Source: a virus. From it: a stretch of 29,919 nt of DNA. This document shows positions 1 through 7,182 of this stretch, piece by piece. The notes beneath the pieces are model-generated. The model was given only the letters and a program-made list of their open reading frames with translations. It did no database searches and had not been told where the DNA came from. Location: positions 1 to 29,919 of IMG/VR virus record IMGVR_UViG_3300024324_000057. One strand, given 5' to 3'. Within the stretch, counting starts at the first letter, position 1. Each line of letters opens with the position of its first letter. A program made the translations under genes and the position numbers.

Positions 1-5
1 TTTAT

Positions 6-16
6 TATGATATAAT
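6..16 (+). promoter_or_regulatory. Possible -10 element at window edge
   Basis: TATGAT (6-11) runs into TATAAT (11-16), just upstream of the first ATG at 23. The -10 sequence TATGAT is also used by other promoters in this window. The -35 region would lie outside the window, so this stays a half-seen promoter. Confidence 0.3.
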
Positions 17-22
17 GGTACC

Positions 23-817
23 ATGAAATATGAAATAAAAGAGACTCATAAGAACACATGCACCGATTTTGTGCAAGAATACCATTACTCTCCTGTTATG
101 CCCCACTTGACCAAGAAATGGTTAGGCGTATATCGGGAGGGTATTCTTGTTGGCGTTATCACCCTGGGTTGGGGAACGCAGCCTTTACAGACAATCAACA
201 AAATGTTTCCTGGGTTGACCTCGGCTGATTATTATGAAATCGGCAAAATGTGTATGCGTGACGACGAGCCTAAAAACTCTGAAACCCAAATGCTATCGGC
301 TGTAATGAAATGGTGCAGAGACAACACCAACATCCGGTTGCTCTATACGCTAGCCGATGGTATCATGGGCAAGTGTGGATATGTCTATCAGGCTTTCAAT
401 TTCAAATATGGTGGCTCGTTCCGCACTCAAGTCTATAGGAGCGACAAGGGCGAAAAGATACACCCCCTTGCCGCAAGACACTTGTTGGCGGAAAACGCAG
501 AATTCCTTGGTAAAGAGAAAATGTTTTGGCTAACACCAGATTTTATGGAGGCAAAAGGGATCGCAAAATACGATGGGCTGATGTTCCGCTATATTTTACC
601 CATGACCAAACGTGATAAGAAGTTACTGAAGACCTCACCATTGAATTGGGAGCAACCATACCCGAAAGATAAAGACTTGGTGTGGCGTAAAATGGTCGGT
701 CCTAAACAATACGAAATTTGCGATATGCCTGAATTTGACTTGACACAGGTCGAATATAATGGTAGAAACATAACAGCCCATAAGGCGCAGGGAGCAACGC
801 TTGCCTCGTTCTTATAA
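23..817 (+). CDS. Mom-like GNAT-fold DNA modification protein (putative)
   Basis: A 264-residue protein that resembles the phage Mu Mom family. Mu Mom has a GNAT (acyltransferase) fold and converts adenine in phage DNA to a methylcarbamoyl form, protecting it from restriction. What I see: an N-terminal EYHYS segment (residues 19-23), a central strand-helix core (YYEIGKMCM, then a run ending in LLYTLADG) and an aromatic-rich second half. Recognition is by overall pattern, not a decisive active-site motif, so substrate and reaction are inferred. The start at 23 is the first ATG after a -10-like sequence. The TAA stop lies inside a T4-type late promoter at 813-820, so expression of this gene is probably separated from the genes that follow. 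Confidence 0.5.
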   Translation: MKYEIKETHKNTCTDFVQEYHYSPVMPHLTKKWLGVYREGILVGVITLGWGTQPLQTINKMFPGLTSADYYEIGKMCMRDDEPKNSETQMLSAVMKWCRDNTNIRLLYTLADGIMGKCGYVYQAFNFKYGGSFRTQVYRSDKGEKIHPLAARHLLAENAEFLGKEKMFWLTPDFMEAKGIAKYDGLMFRYILPMTKRDKKLLKTSPLNWEQPYPKDKDLVWRKMVGPKQYEICDMPEFDLTQVEYNGRNITAHKAQGATLASFL

Positions 818-820
818 ATA
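813..820 (+). promoter_or_regulatory. T4-type late promoter TATAAATA
   Basis: Exact match to the T4 late promoter consensus, followed by GAGAGAGGAG. It overlaps the stop codon of the upstream gene and lies about 17 bases before the ATG at 837. In T4 this element is read by host core polymerase with gp55, gp33 and the gp45 clamp. Those genes are not in the window. Confidence 0.65.
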
Positions 821-836
821 GAGAGAGGAGAAGCAT

Positions 837-1190
837 ATGAAATCGTTCAAAGAATATCTAATAGAAGGACTACCGCATCACGGCGATGGCGACATTATAT
901 CTTTTACAGACGATGGTAAAAAAGAAAAAGGTATCGTATCGAAAGTAATTAGCCAAGGTCCCAACAGGGGTATGATTGATGTGCGATTGATAAACAACTT
1001 GGTCATTCGTGATGATCGTGGATATGCGTTCATGGGGCCTGTATATTGGAGAATTAATCAAGATGATATTCTGAAGGTCTTGGCTGTATTACCACCGACG
1101 TATCGTGGAACGGATAAAGATTTTGAAAAATACAACAAAGTTGCAAAAAAGCATTTTGATATAATTGACCAGAGGAAAAAGAAGAAATGA
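837..1190 (+). CDS. Small protein with capsid-targeting leader, function unknown
   Basis: 117 residues. The N-terminus MKSFKEYLIE|G closely resembles the T4 internal-protein capsid-targeting sequence (MKTYQEFIAE|A). A gp21-type cleavage site L-x-E falls after residue 10. This predicts packaging inside the prohead and removal of the leader. The remainder is small and beta-rich, with a lysine-rich tail (final QRKKKK); I do not recognise the family. It has a good ribosome-binding site (GAGAGGAG) directly downstream of a T4-type late promoter. Its stop overlaps the next start as ATGA, so it should be co-translated with the kinase-like gene, which carries the same leader. Confidence 0.75.
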   Translation: MKSFKEYLIEGLPHHGDGDIISFTDDGKKEKGIVSKVISQGPNRGMIDVRLINNLVIRDDRGYAFMGPVYWRINQDDILKVLAVLPPTYRGTDKDFEKYNKVAKKHFDIIDQRKKKK

Positions 1191-1939
1191 AATCATTCAA
1201 AATCCACCTAGAGGAAGCCAAGACTCCCAAGCCCTCGGCTGTATGGGTTGTAGGTGGTGCTGCTTCTGGTAAATCAACGATAGCCGAAGACGCTATCGTA
1301 AAGCAACTCGGTTTTGAATTGATTGATGTTGACCAGCCCTTCGAGGCTATGCTGAAGAAATTCAAGCTATCGCCCGTTATCGAAAAGCCTCCCGCTAAGA
1401 CAGCCGCGCAAAAGGCTGCCGACAAACTAAAACCCAAAGTTACAATGTCTGATCTAAAAGACCCTATGGATTTCTTCAATGGCAAGAAACCCAGCACTCT
1501 TGGTGCGTCTGCGGTAGCCCGCGAAATCACCAAACGTAAAAACGAAAGTGTGATGGCGGCTAAAAAGAATATTTGCTTTGTGGAAACCGGTGGTCAAATC
1601 GGTGCTATCAAAAACAAAAAGAAAGACTTAGAAGACCTCGGATACAAAACCTTCGTCGTCTATGTGGGCGTTCACCCTAAAAAGAATTTAAGCAACGAGA
1701 AAGAGTTTCAAGTTGTTCTAAATACACTGAAAGAGCGTGGTAATAAGCGGCTCAAAGGCGGTGGTCGTGGACTCGATCCTAAAATCCTTGAGTCTTCATT
1801 GCGCCAACAAATCAAAGTTCGTGACCAGTTACTACCTATCTTCAGCCGAAATCAATTGCTGATAGATACTACCGATGGCGATCCTCGTAAGAATATCGCC
1901 AAAACGAAGAAAACCATCCAAACCTGGATGAAGAAATAG
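1187..1939 (+). CDS. P-loop kinase (zeta-toxin-like) with capsid-targeting leader
   Basis: 250 residues. The leader MKSFKIHLEE|A carries an L-E-E|A prohead-protease site after residue 10. A Walker A motif GGAASGKST (residues 23-31) follows at once, with hydrophobic strands on both sides (AVWVV; ELIDVD with D47 and D49; NICFVETGG). Length and layout suit the zeta-toxin/polynucleotide-kinase class of P-loop kinases, which phosphorylate a nucleotide-sugar or nucleic acid. I cannot tell which substrate applies. The insert at residues 62-105 is lysine/alanine-rich and looks disordered. If packaged and injected, it could act on host metabolites at the very start of infection; that is inference. Confidence 0.7.
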   Translation: MKSFKIHLEEAKTPKPSAVWVVGGAASGKSTIAEDAIVKQLGFELIDVDQPFEAMLKKFKLSPVIEKPPAKTAAQKAADKLKPKVTMSDLKDPMDFFNGKKPSTLGASAVAREITKRKNESVMAAKKNICFVETGGQIGAIKNKKKDLEDLGYKTFVVYVGVHPKKNLSNEKEFQVVLNTLKERGNKRLKGGGRGLDPKILESSLRQQIKVRDQLLPIFSRNQLLIDTTDGDPRKNIAKTKKTIQTWMKK

Positions 1940-1948
1940 GAGATTACT

Positions 1949-2116
1949 ATGGAAAAAGATTTTGGTTTTATTGACGGCTGGGGCTTATTCGGTGCTGACC
2001 AATGGATTGACGGCTCCCGTGGCTTTATCGGCGGCGGCGGTCATGGTGTTATTGAAGGTACCGAACGGTCTGGCGTAAACAGTCATATTGACGGCTCGGG
2101 AGGTTTCAAACCATGA
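1949..2116 (+). CDS. Small glycine-rich protein with IDG repeats
   Basis: 55 residues, preceded by AGGAG seven bases before the ATG and overlapping the next gene as ATGA. The sequence contains three short units: FIDGWG (residues 7-12), WIDGSRGF (19-26) and HIDGSGGF (46-53). A GGGG run lies between the second and third. There are no membrane segments or cysteines. It is not a family I recognise. The strong ribosome-binding site and tight spacing to both neighbours make it a likely gene rather than chance. Confidence 0.6.
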   Translation: MEKDFGFIDGWGLFGADQWIDGSRGFIGGGGHGVIEGTERSGVNSHIDGSGGFKP

Positions 2117-2325
2117 ATAGTTTCGCATATAAAACATCTATGTTTCAAGGCTTGGCAGCCTATGAAAAAGTCTCCGATGTTTTTCTCGCCATGTACATTA
2201 GGGATGATTTTGTGAAAGAGTATCTAATGGGCTTCAGAAAGGTCAATGTAGAAACAGCGAAAACTTTAACACATGCAATTGGTGATTACACTACCAAAAT
2301 ACGTAATCACTTAACAAGTCATTGA
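2113..2325 (+). CDS. Hypothetical 70-residue protein
   Basis: Begins MNSFAYKTSMFQ and is predicted to be mostly helical, with no recognised motif. Its start overlaps the stop of the glycine-rich gene. It sits between packaged-protein candidates, but its own N-terminus lacks a capsid-targeting leader. Confidence 0.6.
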   Translation: MNSFAYKTSMFQGLAAYEKVSDVFLAMYIRDDFVKEYLMGFRKVNVETAKTLTHAIGDYTTKIRNHLTSH

Positions 2326-2387
2326 ACAACCCTACACAGCGATCATAACACGCTGTCAAGTAGTTGTCAATACAAAAAGAGAAATAA

Positions 2388-2531
2388 ATGGAAAATATCG
2401 TAACACAATATTGGCCTCAGCTTACGGCCTTTGTTATGGTTGTTATTGTACTAGCGAGAATGAAGACCGACATTGATATACTGAAGGACAAGGTAAAAAC
2501 CCTGTTCGACTTGTGGAATAAAGAAAAATGA
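2388..2531 (+). CDS. Small single-span membrane protein
   Basis: 47 residues. One hydrophobic segment (about residues 12-23, LTAFVMVVIVLA) is followed by a charged amphipathic helix (RMKTDIDILKDKVKTL). This layout, membrane anchor plus short coiled-coil-like tail, is common in small phage membrane proteins of the XhlA/holin-accessory kind. The sequence alone does not prove a lysis role. An AAAAGAG sequence precedes the ATG. Its stop overlaps the metallopeptidase start (ATGA). Confidence 0.55.
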   Translation: MENIVTQYWPQLTAFVMVVIVLARMKTDIDILKDKVKTLFDLWNKEK

Positions 2532-3232
2532 AAACATTCACCGACATAGCCGAGGGTATCACAAAACCAGTACCAAGAAACACTATCGTTTCTACCGTGC
2601 AGAAAGCACGTAAGGCTATTGTTGGGAATGAACTTTCACCGAGACAAATCGCGCAAGCGATGGGCAAAGCCCTCAAAACGAAGTTCGATATAGAGGCGAC
2701 CTTCCGCACAGTACAACTCGGACAAGGCATGGACCAAGGCGATATGAACATAAACGCCTTCTATTCATGGGCAGACGACGAGGACGGCGACACCGCGATC
2801 GAACTAGAATTCATGTTTAGCGCCGCTGACAAGAAATTGACGATTGGTAAAGAAGGCTGGGAATTCCTTATGAACGCCACGGTTGCCGCCCTTCAGCATG
2901 AACTACTCCACCAAAACCAGTTTCGGTTAAGGGGATTCAAGCATCAAAAAGACTTCACCAAATTTTCCAGTGAAATTCCTAAGGTCATGAAAGCCCAGAA
3001 GTACCTTGGAAACGACGACGAGATAGAAGCATTCGCCCTAAACATATCAAGAGAACTGGTCTCTTTCTATGGAAAAGACGGCGCACTCAATAAACTCCGC
3101 AATATCAAGAGTATCAAGCCCAACGAAAGCGTGAATATGTTCGCATATCTAGCAGCCTTTGGCTACGATACCAAGCATACGGTCATAAAAAAGCTACTCC
3201 GCAAGATCGTTTTGTTTATAAATAAGAGATAG
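2528..3232 (+). CDS. HExxH metallopeptidase-like protein with capsid-targeting leader
   Basis: 234 residues. The leader MKTFTDIAE|G has an I-A-E|G prohead-protease site after residue 9. The zinc-binding motif HELLH is at residues 124-128. A downstream helix DDEIEAFALNISREL (163-177) could supply the third ligand, as in gluzincins (E165 or E167). Between leader and motif lies an acidic region with beta strands. HExxH can occur by chance, but here it sits in a hydrophobic helix (VAALQHELLHQNQ) followed by the expected Glu helix, which supports a real peptidase. It would be a late, packaged enzyme delivered with the DNA; target unknown. A T4-type late promoter overlaps its end. Confidence 0.65.
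   Translation: MKTFTDIAEGITKPVPRNTIVSTVQKARKAIVGNELSPRQIAQAMGKALKTKFDIEATFRTVQLGQGMDQGDMNINAFYSWADDEDGDTAIELEFMFSAADKKLTIGKEGWEFLMNATVAALQHELLHQNQFRLRGFKHQKDFTKFSSEIPKVMKAQKYLGNDDEIEAFALNISRELVSFYGKDGALNKLRNIKSIKPNESVNMFAYLAAFGYDTKHTVIKKLLRKIVLFINKR
3217..3224 (+). promoter_or_regulatory. T4-type late promoter TATAAATA
   Basis: Exact TATAAATA inside the last codons of the metallopeptidase gene, about 78 bases before the ATG of the basic head protein. The transcript would begin with a roughly 70-base leader containing a strong hairpin. Confidence 0.6.
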
Positions 3233-3241
3233 AACACGTTA

Positions 3242-3281
3242 GGGTACGCCAAACCGGTTCGATATTGATGCCACCGTACCC
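3242..3281 (+). promoter_or_regulatory. Leader hairpin upstream of basic head protein
   Basis: GGGTACG (3242-3248) pairs perfectly with CGTACCC (3275-3281) around a 26-base loop. No U-tract follows, so it is not a terminator of the usual type. It lies between the late promoter and the GAGGA ribosome-binding site at 3291-3295. It may stabilise the transcript or regulate translation. Confidence 0.45.
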
Positions 3282-3301
3282 ATGATATAAGAGGATTACC
3301 G

Positions 3302-4051
3302 ATGGCAGACGATAACGAAACAGAAATTGAAGAAGTCCGTACCTTAAAAGTAGGTGACCTTCTGAAAATGCGCCGTAGATTCAAGGGCGTCAATAAAGCA
3401 AAAATCAAACGTGGCGCTAAAAAAGCAGCCCGCAATCCCGTAAGAAACATAGCCGCTCGTTCCGAGAAACTGGCCAAACGTCATGCAAGAAACGCAGCGG
3501 CTGAACGTCTATCTGGTGGTAAGAAGAAAGCAGACCAGTCATTAGCCGACCGCGTTCGCATTTCAAACCGTATCAGCAAATCCACAGCCATTAAGAAACG
3601 CATCGACCGCGAAGCCAAGAAGGGCAAGCGTATCGTTCGCCGTGAACTTATCCAATCCCGCCATAAGAAGAAGACCAACGAAGCACTTGAAGCCAAGTCG
3701 GCTAAGTGGGATATCTCGTTTGAGATCCTGGAGCAAGTTTTCAGCCGTGGTCTAGACAAGCACCATGAATTGGAAATCGATCACTTGACAGCCGAGCAAT
3801 ATGCCTTCGCAAGAGTGAATTCTTTTCTAGCCGGTGGGGCAGCATTACAAGAAGACATAGATTTGGTTGAAGAAGGTGGCGCAGGAGAATTCGGCACTAA
3901 AAAGTTGCGTGATAAATACCTCAAGGATACACCACACGCTTCTATGGAGCATATGTATTCGGCTGACAAACCTGAGCCTGTTGACACATATTTGAACCAG
4001 ACCGAGGGCTTCAATCTTATGCAGACTATCAAAGGTTTAAAAAAAAAATAA
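3302..4051 (+). CDS. Basic head/virion protein with ARVNSFLAGG domain
   Basis: 249 residues. After an acidic start, residues 20-125 are extremely rich in Lys, Arg and Ala, fit to bind packaged DNA. The second half has WDISFEILEQVFSRG followed by a segment ending FARVNSFLAGGAA. I recognise this arrangement from virion or head-core proteins of cyanophages, pelagiphages and other distant T4 relatives. A final block (EEGGAGEFGTKKLRDKYL and GFNLMQTIKGLKKK) is also typical of these phages. Exact virion position is unknown. It has its own late promoter and leader hairpin, suggesting high late expression. Confidence 0.6.
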   Translation: MADDNETEIEEVRTLKVGDLLKMRRRFKGVNKAKIKRGAKKAARNPVRNIAARSEKLAKRHARNAAAERLSGGKKKADQSLADRVRISNRISKSTAIKKRIDREAKKGKRIVRRELIQSRHKKKTNEALEAKSAKWDISFEILEQVFSRGLDKHHELEIDHLTAEQYAFARVNSFLAGGAALQEDIDLVEEGGAGEFGTKKLRDKYLKDTPHASMEHMYSADKPEPVDTYLNQTEGFNLMQTIKGLKKK

Positions 4052-4083
4052 ACTATCCGTCTAGTTTTCAGAAATCACTTGAA

Positions 4084-4272
4084 ATGTTCATCAAGATTCG
4101 GAAAACCAGTACAACGAAAACTATCGGCGCCCAAGCGGCAATGGCTGCAAAGGCGACGAACCTTGGACCAAAGGAATTTTTAGAGTGGCTTCACCAACAA
4201 GACAAAGAAGGCAATCTACCTAAGGGACTACTAGACACAAAACAAGCGAAATTTTTCAAAGGAACTACATAA
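4084..4272 (+). CDS. Hypothetical 62-residue basic protein
   Basis: A small basic protein with a conserved-looking middle (FLEWLHQQDKEGNLPKGLL). No strong ribosome-binding site is visible before the ATG. The TAA stop overlaps the next ATG (TAATG), which suggests translational coupling. Function not recognised. Confidence 0.5.
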   Translation: MFIKIRKTSTTKTIGAQAAMAAKATNLGPKEFLEWLHQQDKEGNLPKGLLDTKQAKFFKGTT

Positions 4273-4490
4273 TGACTAACCCATGGCACAACAACAAAAA
4301 CGACCCACTTGTAAACGCAGTACGCGACGTGGTACAAAAAGGCATGGTAAAACGTGAAGCTGATATGAATGAAATCGGGGCTGCTATGAATGCAGGCACA
4401 ACGGAACGCATCCAGGGTTTGAAAGCCTTAGAAGCGTTACATGCAACGCCTATGGAAGTCCAAACCGCACTAGGAACTAAAGATGATTAA
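4272..4490 (+). CDS. Hypothetical 72-residue protein
   Basis: Begins MTNPWHNNKNDPLVNAVRDVV; a small helical protein found between head-type genes. Overlaps the previous stop and, by 8 bases, the next start. The DPLVNAVRDV segment resembles small phage head/neck-region proteins, but I cannot name a family. Confidence 0.55.
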   Translation: MTNPWHNNKNDPLVNAVRDVVQKGMVKREADMNEIGAAMNAGTTERIQGLKALEALHATPMEVQTALGTKDD

Positions 4491-6882
4491 AGTCACCAAG
4501 AATGGTATCGTCAAGGAAGTAACCCTTGCAAGTATCTGGCTCAAAAAGGGTTGGGAACTGGCTGAGGGCGTCAACAGCGAAAAAGAAGGTGCGAAAGCCC
4601 CTGTTGGTAAAAAGAAGACTACCGACGACGACACCTCTGTTGACACCCAAAATCCAGAGATCGAAGGCGACAAGGGCGATAAGAAAAAGAAGGCTAAAAA
4701 AGAGCCTATCGAACTGAACCCAAAGTTAGAAGAAGAAACTCTTGACGAACGCAACTATGCCCTTGAGCGCAAGAACTATCATGGTACGCCAGAACAAATG
4801 GCCAAGAACCGTGCAAGAAAGCGCGCCCGCTATGCTATGGAGAAACTTGGTAAAGTCAAGCGCGGTGACAAAATGGATGTTCACCACAAAGACAACAACC
4901 CAGAGAACAACGACTCAAAGAACTTAGCCGTACAGACACAAGCGGTCAATCGCTCTGAGCCTAGACACCGTGACGACGCAGGGTCTGCTGGTCTTGGTGA
5001 AAGTATCAATGAGGGTGCTGTAAAAATAAGTAAAGCCCGCCTGATAAACAAATGGAATGTTACATGGCCCGCAGACACACCTAGGTCAGCCCATGTAAAA
5101 TCATTCAATGACGAAAAAGAAGCAAAGAAATTCGCCAAGGATAAAAGAAAAGAATTGGGTGAAGCCACACAGTATGACATAGATATGATGGGCACATTGG
5201 GCACCCGTGGTACACATAAAGTCACAGCCCGCACAGAAAAAGAAGCACACTATAAGGTCCGTCGCAAAGAAGGCCTTGGAAAACAGGACGTTCATTCCAT
5301 GAAAACAACAGAAACACCCGCCGACGAAATGACAGAAGATTCTGCTAGTCGTGCTTTCCGTGACGCCCGCCGTGGCATGAAAGCATCTGGTATGCTATCG
5401 AAGCGTGATAAGGCTGACCAGGACAATGATTCAGAAGAAGCCATTGATGGTAAAGAAGACAATATCATCATGCAACTCCGCAAGGCTGTTTCACTCCGCA
5501 ACGTCCAGAAGCCTGTTAAATTCCGTGACGGTAAGAAAGTCAAAGTGAATTCTGCACTAGCACAACAAGCAATGGATATGTTCAACTCTCTCCGAGGCGC
5601 AGATCGTAAAGAAGCGTTTATGAAGAAAATCTGGGCTTCCCATTCCGCTTTGCAGAAGGCTGTTCAAGAGGAAGTTGACTTGACGCCAGAAGAAATGGAT
5701 ATTTTCCTTGAGGCTATTACAATTACAGAGCGCACCAAGCAAGAGCCAGTCAAAGATGATAAGGATACCATTCTTGTCGTCAAGCGTGGTACTCAAAAGG
5801 TACAGCGTGTGAAAGCCTCCGAATGGAAAAAGTTGGAAAAGCAAGGCTATGTCCAGGCTGAAGAAACTGACCTCGAGGGTGAAATCATCTTTGAAGCAAA
5901 ATTCAAAATTCATGTTGAATTGGGTTCTGTTGATCCTACAGAGAAAAAAGAAAAGGTCACAGCAAAAACTAAAAGAGAAGCCGAACAGAAAATCATCAAA
6001 AAATACGAAACGACAACCCGTCGGGTGATGTTCCATTCGGTTATTGAAGAAGGCGCAATGCACGCGGCACTTGGCGCCGCCGTACCTCTCCTCACAGTAG
6101 GCACAGCTTTTGCTGTAAGTAAGATTGCTAAAGCCATGAAAGATCGTAAGAAGGGCAAAACAAAAGCCGCGAAGACCATCAAAAGTAAGAAGATGAAAGA
6201 AGAAGTTGACCTTGAGGGAATTGTGCTTGATGAAGGCAACAAGGTTCCTGACCAAACAGACGATACCCTTAGAAGTCTTATGGCAACTGCCAAAAGCCTT
6301 GCAATGAACCCTAAGAACAAGGGTAATAAAATTCTTGCTGGTAGAACCAAGCAACTCCGCGACGAAATGAAAAAGCGTGGTCTCAAAGAAAATGACGAGG
6401 GGTCAGAAGATACCTGTTCATGTGGTCACGTTGTTGGTGAATGCAAGTGCCCAGCCGATTGCAAATGCTCTTGCAACACCGAAGTTGAAACCACAGAAGA
6501 AACAGAAATGGTTACCGAAAGAAAGCAGAATTATCAAATCTATCATAATTCATATTCTTCGGCTGTTCAACACGGTCGCGAACATGCTGAAAAGCAAGGG
6601 TTTGAGGTCAGTGAAGATGATTGGTGGCATAAAGTTTCCACCGGACCTAAGAAGCCAAGCGAAGGTAAGACAAATTCCATTCGCATTCCAGTAAGCAAAG
6701 CAGGCAAGCCAACCAAAAAAGCCTTGTCTATGCAAGTCTTCGGTATGCCAAGTGGTAAATATGAATTGAACATGTATATCGAACACAATGACCATGAAAA
6801 TGAAACCGTGATTCGTGAAGAAACCAAGCCGAAAAAGAAGTCGCTTGAATCTTCAATCCGCGAGGTTATGTCGAAACGATAA
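4483..6882 (+). CDS. 799-residue lysine-rich virion protein with multiple prohead-protease sites
   Basis: A large modular protein. Residues 91-165 form an HNH-like module (KNYHGTPEQ, then DVHHKDNNPENN and KNLAV). Two similar modules share KVTA-R/K-T-x-x-EA (residues 246-255 and 491-500). A hydrophobic segment (about 527-547) could enter or cross a membrane. A Cys-rich knot (DTCSCGHVVGECKCPADCKC, 643-662) probably binds zinc. Sites matching T4 gp21 specificity, (L/I)-x-E before Ala/Gly, occur after E28, E177, E227, E471, E523 and E584. This suggests a packaged precursor cut into several basic peptides, like T4 internal proteins but joined in one chain. Function of each piece is unknown. Its start overlaps the previous gene by 8 bases. 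Confidence 0.65.
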   Translation: MIKVTKNGIVKEVTLASIWLKKGWELAEGVNSEKEGAKAPVGKKKTTDDDTSVDTQNPEIEGDKGDKKKKAKKEPIELNPKLEEETLDERNYALERKNYHGTPEQMAKNRARKRARYAMEKLGKVKRGDKMDVHHKDNNPENNDSKNLAVQTQAVNRSEPRHRDDAGSAGLGESINEGAVKISKARLINKWNVTWPADTPRSAHVKSFNDEKEAKKFAKDKRKELGEATQYDIDMMGTLGTRGTHKVTARTEKEAHYKVRRKEGLGKQDVHSMKTTETPADEMTEDSASRAFRDARRGMKASGMLSKRDKADQDNDSEEAIDGKEDNIIMQLRKAVSLRNVQKPVKFRDGKKVKVNSALAQQAMDMFNSLRGADRKEAFMKKIWASHSALQKAVQEEVDLTPEEMDIFLEAITITERTKQEPVKDDKDTILVVKRGTQKVQRVKASEWKKLEKQGYVQAEETDLEGEIIFEAKFKIHVELGSVDPTEKKEKVTAKTKREAEQKIIKKYETTTRRVMFHSVIEEGAMHAALGAAVPLLTVGTAFAVSKIAKAMKDRKKGKTKAAKTIKSKKMKEEVDLEGIVLDEGNKVPDQTDDTLRSLMATAKSLAMNPKNKGNKILAGRTKQLRDEMKKRGLKENDEGSEDTCSCGHVVGECKCPADCKCSCNTEVETTEETEMVTERKQNYQIYHNSYSSAVQHGREHAEKQGFEVSEDDWWHKVSTGPKKPSEGKTNSIRIPVSKAGKPTKKALSMQVFGMPSGKYELNMYIEHNDHENETVIREETKPKKKSLESSIREVMSKR

Positions 6883-6894
6883 CAGGAGAACGTA

Positions 6895-7149
6895 ATGCCA
6901 GCACCCAACCCAGATAAGTTGGAGCGTTTGTGGTACAGTTTTTTGAAGAATGCCAATAAGTTAGGATATGTCGTAAAGCCCAGTGAAATAGTGAACTTCC
7001 AACCCTGTCAAAATACCTGTAATATGGTACGAGGTAGGGTCGAAGTTCAAGCCCCAACCAGCTTAGAGTTAGTTGATATGGGGTACAAACCACGATATTC
7101 GCTGTCGCCGTTGCAAAAAGAAGCATATGACAATCAACAGAAATTATAA
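6895..7149 (+). CDS. Hypothetical 84-residue protein
   Basis: Good ribosome-binding site (CAGGAG) before the ATG. Has two nearby cysteines (PCQNTCNMVRG) and otherwise no motif I recognise. Its stop codon TAA lies inside a T4-type late promoter, as seen for the first gene of the window, so it ends the upstream transcription unit. Confidence 0.6.
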   Translation: MPAPNPDKLERLWYSFLKNANKLGYVVKPSEIVNFQPCQNTCNMVRGRVEVQAPTSLELVDMGYKPRYSLSPLQKEAYDNQQKL

Positions 7150-7152
7150 ATA
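7145..7152 (+). promoter_or_regulatory. T4-type late promoter TATAAATA
   Basis: Exact TATAAATA followed by GAGATATG, about 30 bases before the ATG at 7183, with a strong AAAGGAG ribosome-binding site in between. It fits high-level late expression of the decoration-type protein downstream. Confidence 0.65.
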
Positions 7153-7182
7153 GAGATATGGATATATCTAAAGGAGAACACT

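Noticed and set aside
1054-1533. Minus-strand open frames of 60-265 codons throughout the coding part (for example here and at 5557-6354).
   Set aside because: They lie opposite well-supported + strand genes, lack ribosome-binding sites and show no recognisable motifs; they are mirror frames of lysine/alanine-rich genes.
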